Shown in pieces: positions 51,501 to 64,000 of a stretch of 64,000 bases of DNA; position 1 is the stretch's first letter; every line of letters begins with the position of its first letter. The notes beneath the pieces are model-generated. The model was not told the DNA's origin and ran no database searches. It saw only the letters and a list, made by a program, of their open reading frames with translations. The position numbers were made by a program, and so were the translations under genes. This stretch comes from Cruorifilaria tuberocauda (lineage: Eukaryota; Nematoda; Chromadorea; Rhabditida; Onchocercidae): contig JABVXU010000174.1 of assembly GCA_013365365.1 (NCBI GenBank), positions 1-64,000 on the forward strand, given 5' to 3'.

Positions 51501-52428
51501 ATAACTTAAACCAAATGAAGTTGCAAAAAGTGGTAACTTATTTTTTTTTAACATGGAAATTAAATTCTTTAAATCGATACTAGTAATTTGAATGCCTTGC
51601 TCAAAGTCTCTCTTCTTTATTCTCAGTAAAAAAAATCTAGGCTGACTTAAGGAGTATAAAGTTTCACGGATTTTGACATCGTTTATCGAAGATAAAAAGT
51701 GAAATTTGAGAATTTGAATTCAAGTTGCTTGCTGGTTCAAATTCTTAAGCATGAATATATTCATTTTTCAAGCAAAAGGATAGCTCATAAAGTGTCCAAA
51801 AAGCTTCATTATGATAAAAAGATACAAGATTGTCGGAGGTTAGATTTTATGAACAATATGCTATAAACATTTTAATTTCCTTATGATCTTAAAGTTTTCG
51901 TTAAATCAAATTCATAGAAGGATAATGGAAAATGGAGAAGTTTTGATTTATAAATGCATCTTTTGTCGTGAACTTTTTTGATTTCGGGATTCACTGATAA
52001 ATTAATTTTATAATGGATTTTGGATTAGACTGATGTCGATGGAGTGCAGGTTGACTTGGGTGGAGATTTCTTGTGGACGAATTCGTACGGAATTTGGGGA
52101 ATTGTAGTACAAGAGGAGGTTAATTATTGTAAAACAGCAATAATATAAAATACAGAGCACCGATTGTGATTGAAGTTATGGAAACTCTTCTCCCCCACTA
52201 CTATCATGGGTTTTACAGAGAAATTTTTAGAGGAGGAGATTTACTAAGGAGGGAAAAATTATCTTTTGATAAACATTATTGTATTGTAGAAAGATTTACA
52301 ATGATGGGAAATTTGCCTTTGAAGATTTACAATTATTGGAGGAAAATTTACCTTAGTAAAAAATGTTTTGCATTTTACAAATAATTCATGAAGGATAAAG
52401 ATTCAAAATATTTATAATTAAAATTCAG

Positions 52429-52448
52429 TGTCGAGAAATTTCTCGACA
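52429..52448. repeat. 20-bp perfect palindrome
   Basis: TGTCGAGAAATTTCTCGACA reads identically on both strands. It sits about 830 bases before the PTR start codon. It could be a dimeric factor site or form a hairpin; no second copy was noticed. Confidence 0.9.
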
Positions 52449-53269
52449 TGCACCAGTTTCTTTTTAACTCATGCTTTCAACTTACAAATTTTTGCGTTAG
52501 ACCATCTTTAAGATTTGATGAATGGGAATATCATTTTTTTAAGTATACTATAGTTTTTATGGAATTTGCAGAACAGTAAATAAATTATTACTATTCAGTT
52601 ATTAGGAATCCATTGGATATGATTGATGTAATAATCAAAGGTTATCTATTAATTTTTCGAAAATTTAATTAAGTCCACTTGTTAGCTTGGATTGCAAATG
52701 AAATGAAAATGTTCACGCCTAATAAAATCTTCTTTGATTCACTAAAACTTCTTGGTTGTTTAATTTTTTGAGTTGCTGTTATTCCAACTAATGTATGATA
52801 CCACTAAATTCTGTAGGATTGTCAACTTAATAGAAACGAATAAATTTTGGTTTTAAATATATATCTCCATCAAAAATCAATAAATTCTGAAAATGAAAAT
52901 ATTTATGTATCATGCACAGTTCAGTAAATGACCTTCATTGATTAAAAGGTAATGATAAAATAAGATCTAGTTCTGGTCATCATATTATGCTACACAGCCT
53001 TCTGATAATTCCTCATCAGTCCATAATGAATGATAAGATTTTTCTTTGGACTAATTCAAGTAAATTTTTCATATAAACTTTGATCTCATAAAAAAGCTCA
53101 TCCATGGACCACTTATATCATTACTACTGGAAAGCGAAATGAAGCTCGATACTATAAAAATACATTTTTTCTTATCAAAAAAAAATCAGCACTACTGATA
53201 ATGATGTAATCTCTGTATATCAGATGAAAAAAAACAAATGAAAAATCCGAAACATTTAATCTTGATTAT

Positions 53270-53275
53270 TAACAG
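53270..53275 (+). other. Probable trans-splice acceptor directly before the PTR start codon
   Basis: The sequence TTAACAG immediately precedes the ATG at 53276, leaving no 5' UTR. In nematodes this is typical of spliced-leader addition just before the start codon. It could instead be a cis-splice site from an unseen upstream exon. Confidence 0.45.
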
Positions 53276-59460
<6,185 letters not shown>

Positions 59461-62400
59461 CATTGTCAAGTTGTTTATTCTATTACAATTTTTAAAATTT
59501 CGATTTGCAATTGAAATTTGATTCCATTGAATAACTTGTATTGAGCAAAAAGAAAAAAAGCAAAAAAAACTTTCGCTGATCATTTACTCTTACGGTAAAC
59601 TTCAATTGTTTGTACGGGTTACTGTTATAATGTAATCATTCGATGACAAATCACTACTAATAATTTGAAGTCATTGATAGTCATCAATTACATCTGTAAA
59701 ATAAGTGGAATAAATAGAAATTTATCATTTGTTTCATTTTAGTAATGCTTCATTTTGGTCATTTTAAGAACACATCTGTGCACAAGATCAAAGGTATTAA
59801 TGATCACTTTGAGCCATAAGAAGAAAAGTTTTTTTTTCAAATTCTTTGTTTTTAAAATTGTAGTAATTTAAATAGCTATTCCTGAACTACTGAACTTGTT
59901 CCTCCTGTTAATTAATTCCAAGTACTTTCGAAAATGTTATTTATCATTTCAAATTGTTATTTATCAGTTACTATGCAACTAAGATTTTGGTAAAGTATTA
60001 AATGCTTTCAAGTTTTCTAAAAAAAGTTTCATCTAGTTTTAACAAAAATAATTAGCCTTAATTTACTGCTTTTGTTGATTGTATTAGTGGTGTATCTTAT
60101 TTTTAGATCTGTTATTTACAACAATATTTTCTAGTGATGGAGTTGATCACATCTGGCATTAGCAGTTCGAAATCGCAGATTTTACGTCTTATTTATATAG
60201 CAAAAAACTTAGAAGGCTGGAAAAACGTAGAAGTGTGAAGAGGAATAAAGACCGTCTATTTAGCTGTTATGAATTTCGCGGATTTCGAAACTTAAAAAAT
60301 ATATCAATCGTTTCTCAAAACAACTTTTTTGTCGATAAGAAGAAAAATACCGGAATTGCGGAATTCCTGACATACAATGTAGTCGACCAAAGAATTATAT
60401 CTTCTCATTCCTTTTCATCCTGACTTTGTTTCTATTATTTTCAGACCAATACATTAATCTTACTGAGGGAAATATATAAAAGGGATTCTGGGAGAAATTA
60501 AATGTATGTTTACAGATATTTAAAAAGCCACAAAAAATAGTGAAAATAGCCGAAATCAATAACTGCTTTTTTTTGAAAGTTTGACTGACAAGCAGTAATA
60601 GATTTTTTTTGAACATTATCCTTCGCACAGAGTTGTTTGTCACTTCTATCATGGTATGTTAAATTTTTGATTTATCATCAAATGCTGTTGCAAAAACTTT
60701 GTGAATTACTAGTACAGGAGCAGTAATTTCATATTATTGTATCACTTTCACTCTTTAAGGATGTATATAACAGTGTGCTGAGTAATTAGTGCCTATATTA
60801 TATTTAAATATATACTTTAAATCGACTACAAAACACAGAGGTCAGTGATTTGTATTGTTTTATAATGCTTTTTTTATAAATATATTTTCGTCTCTTAAAT
60901 ACAAAGAAATAAATGATTCGTTCATTTTAAATGTTTTCAATAAGAATTAATGAAATTAGTGATTAGAGATCGGCATAGGGCCTTCACTTTCCTTTAAGTG
61001 TGACGCCGTTTTTTCAACGCCCTGTCCTATTCTGCTCATTTTTAAATGCAAATATGTTTTAAGAAATGATGTACTGTAAGTAATAAAGTTCAACTTGTTT
61101 GCTTATTATGATAATTTAATTACAATGGATATAACAGTAAAGTTGGCTTGTGCATCATAATTGACTTTATCTAGTACGGTGATAAATTGGAGCAATGAAG
61201 ATGTGATACGGAAAAGTGAAGAATCAATCAGTATAAGCTGGAATAAATTTATAGCTTGAAGCACTATTGCAATGAATATTTTTCATCACATCTAACAATG
61301 AATAGTTCTATAAAGTTACAGGTAAGTACGAGCTTCAGGCAGTAAATTGGTCCATTTAGAAATTGCAAAACAATGTAGATTGATCATTTCTATAAATTGT
61401 TGCACATAGTACGATTGGATAAGGTAAGCAAATAAAATTAATTTATGAAATGTAGCAAACTTACACAGTATTGGTGTAAATGAAGCTATCGATATCAATC
61501 CGGTATACTTTCAATTCATTCTTTTAAAACAAATTGTTTTTTATCATAAAAAGTTTCAGATATCAGATAGTCAAAATAAGAAAGTAATTTTAATCAGCAC
61601 TGTTATCTCTTAAAAGTATTCATTCCATCACGTAGATTGAAATGACCGATATTTTAAACACTTTGTGAGAAATTCATACGCCTCAATTGTATTTGAATTA
61701 CATGTAGGAATCACTTTATCATTAAAATTCCAAATCATTTTGCTGTTTTAGTAATTGATTATTTCATTTTCTCCGACACATCATAAACGCATACTGCAGT
61801 TTATGTTTACATTTACATCTTGTGGATTACTGAAGGCAATTTCCCTTCCTTTATGAAATAGTTTAAATAAATGGAATACTTTTCGGCTCGCCAAATATTT
61901 AAAGAGAAAAAAATAGAACTATGATTCAACTTGTCAAGATAGAAATGTAATGTTTCTGCGGTAGTGACTGATGAAGTTTTCGTAACTGTATTTGGTGATA
62001 AATAAGAAGTGAAAAATGAAATAATGAAAGACACTAAATTGTTCCGGACAGCAATATCAGGTTCCGATAGGGAATACTTTTTTAAAATTCGGTATTAATC
62101 GTTGCAATGCCTTTGAGAGCATGACCAAGCTATTAATCATAAATTTTTAAACAATTTTTTTGATTTTTTTAAAAAGAATCTGATATTTTTTCTCTTAAAT
62201 AGATAGCTTTGGTGATAACGGTTTCGCTTTGTACTGGCTTGCAGATTTTTAAGGGTGAAATAATGTGACTTGATAAGGAAAATACGTAGTGTTTTACAAT
62301 ATACGACATCGAAAATAAAGTCAGTTGATAAATATTGGTTTATTAGTCTACAACTACTGGTGGTTTCAATCAGTTTATCACTATAAATAAAATCAATTTG

Positions 62401-64000
62401 ATCACTTTCTAAGCTTGATGCTACACACTTTCAATCATACTTTTTTAATTTTTAATTTTTTTAATTTGATTCTGCTTTCAACCACATTTCCAAAATTATT
62501 TGATATTGAAAACTTCGATTTCGAAAGTTCTATTGAAAATTTAGATTTAATCTGAATAGCTAAGCAAATCGTTGCATTTATACTCATTTTTACATTATTC
62601 TTACAAACGTGAATCAAATGTAACAGTCATTCATTTATTCATTTTTTACAATCTTTTAATAAATTGGCTAGTATGGATATGTTATGTTCCTATTACCTTT
62701 TATAATTTACTGACAAAATAAGTTATTATTACTGCACTACACTTCCGTATTGATACAGAATTGTAGATCAAGAATATTTTGATCTGTTTCACTAATCGAG
62801 AGAAGCTAGTCAGAAGCAAGATTTTTTGTGTAATCAAGATTTGAATATTCTGAGAACGATGAATAATGCATTTATAATAGTCGATTGTCAGTTTCAGTTT
62901 GATTTTAATGATATTTGACGTATTCGATTTGAAATTTTGCATAACAGTCAAAGAATTTGATGAATAAACGAGATAAAATGTTGGACTAAATCTCATATTG
63001 TTATTGATGGCATATTTCTTTCTGTACCTTTCTGTACACAACGATCTCATTATTTTTCGATCGTATTGCCTATTTTTAATAATTATTATGAAAAATAACG
63101 ACACTAAAGGTAAGTGGCTAAAATATTTAGTGAAAAAGATAAAGCAATTATCATTTAGCAATTTGTCAACATGAACGTGGATATGACAAAGGTGATTGTA
63201 CAACTTATGATTGTGACTGCTCCAACCATTGATTTTCAAATAAATTTAATGGCTGTTGTCCAGGATTTTTTGTCAATACAAAACTTTAGTAAACTGAAGT
63301 GAAGTGAAAAGAAGGAAAAGATAATTTAATTTTGAAGACGATAGTTAGTGATGCAAATGATTTTTGTGATACTGCACCGATTTATGAGCTGCTAAAAACC
63401 GTAATTCTCACATTTCTCATACATTTTCCACTTTATTCAAAATGATTAATTTTGTATCATTGATGTAATTTCCGCAAGCCATGTATACTTCTCGAGCAAT
63501 CAATAACAGTAGTAACAATTTATTATGGAATGTGCTGCAAAAACTGAAGAATTGGGTACAGTGGTAACAAATACCTTTCTACATCGTTGATTGGGTAACA
63601 ATTTCTCACATCACTTCTACCATCCAGTTTTACCAAAACATTACTCACTGAAATCTTTTCGCTTATTATCAATTCCTGGCTTTTCCTGCATCTATTTTTT
63701 CTTATATTACTAAGATTCTTCCAAGTTCGCAATTACACAAAACAATTGAAACATGAATTTTTCCCTTTGGATAATCGCTACATTTCAATTTTCACCTTGT
63801 GTCAAAAAGAACCTAGTGATGTTTACATAGCCTGATAAGGTAAGAACGAATAGAATTAGTTACTTATAAACATTCGATTATTAGTTCAAATTTGTGTACT
63901 GAGTAGAGAGGTTTCAATTTATGCCTAAAAATGCCTCTTATTCATTTTAATTCATTTTACATTAAGCTGATGAAGGAGTTTTATAGTTTTAGTCATTTTA
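59461..64000. other. Right-end A+T-rich region, no supported gene
   Basis: Contains the PTR 3' flank, then A+T-rich DNA. A slightly GC-richer patch lies at about 60970-61040. On the minus strand 62700-63239 is open for 180 codons, long for this base composition, but it begins without ATG and its residue content (many Ile, Lys, Asn, His) resembles translated non-coding DNA. No splice-supported exon was found. Confidence 0.5.

Larger units (their letters stand above)
45540..53275. other. Long A+T-rich intergenic region upstream of PTR
   Basis: Nearly 8 kb of A+T-rich DNA with no supported gene. Open frames near 48.0 kb (about 82 codons without ATG) and 52.14-52.38 kb lack splice signals or family resemblance. 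The 52.02-52.38 kb part is more G/purine-rich than the rest. A 20-bp palindrome lies at 52429-52448. The right end presumably includes PTR control sequences. Confidence 0.55.

Overview
The window is about 70% A+T with small exons, short-to-medium GT-AG introns and acceptors of the TTTNAG type, so it is nuclear DNA of a metazoan. Protein content, A+T richness, splice acceptors placed right before start codons (as in spliced-leader trans-splicing) and ciliary-gene control by an X-box-like site all fit a nematode, most likely a filarial or other clade III worm. The species is inferred, not read. There is no sign of bacterial genes, CRISPR, rRNA or plasmid features. All exon models below were built by hand from reading frames, splice sites and phase bookkeeping.

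Layout: (1) 1-4151, non-coding. (2) 4152-11835, minus strand: a SEC24 COPII coat protein in 24 coding exons (1002 aa), including a 24-nt microexon and a GC-AG intron. (3) 12150-16465, minus strand: a small three-exon gene (102 aa) of unknown function, ending only about 315 bp before the SEC24 start, so the two may form an operon; its long intron holds a decayed, GC-richer block that may be a retroelement. (4) 16466-17031: a compact divergent promoter. (5) 17184-20811, plus strand: the CCR4/CNOT6 deadenylase with leucine-rich repeats and an intact nuclease domain. (6) 20812-25771, non-coding. (7) 25772-29506, minus strand: a glutamine-rich, probably nuclear protein that I cannot name, followed upstream by a very long region (29.5-38 kb) with a GC-rich pyrimidine/purine island and simple repeats. 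(8) 38000-40523, minus strand: a secreted cysteine-containing protein assembled from short exons, with an unresolved join after the signal-peptide exon. (9) 41695-43209, plus strand: a tentative small secreted peptide. (10) 43234-43247: an X-box-like site, then 43630-45484, a TMEM237/JBTS-14 ciliary transition-zone protein. (11) 45485-53275, non-coding, with a 20-bp perfect palindrome. (12) 53276-59460, plus strand: a patched-related (PTR) membrane protein in 17 exons (946 aa). (13) 59461-64000, no gene that I can support, but one unusually long open frame.

The genes do not form a single pathway. SEC24 (ER export) and CCR4 (mRNA decay) are housekeeping genes packed with short spacers, whereas the Q-rich regulator, the secreted protein, TMEM237 and PTR sit in long intergenic DNA as expected for developmentally or tissue-regulated genes. 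The most useful new points are the X-box-like site before TMEM237, the hidden small-exon genes (12150-16465, 38000-40523 and perhaps 41695-43209), the possible small gene-SEC24 operon, and the unnamed Q-rich protein with a well-structured C-terminal region.
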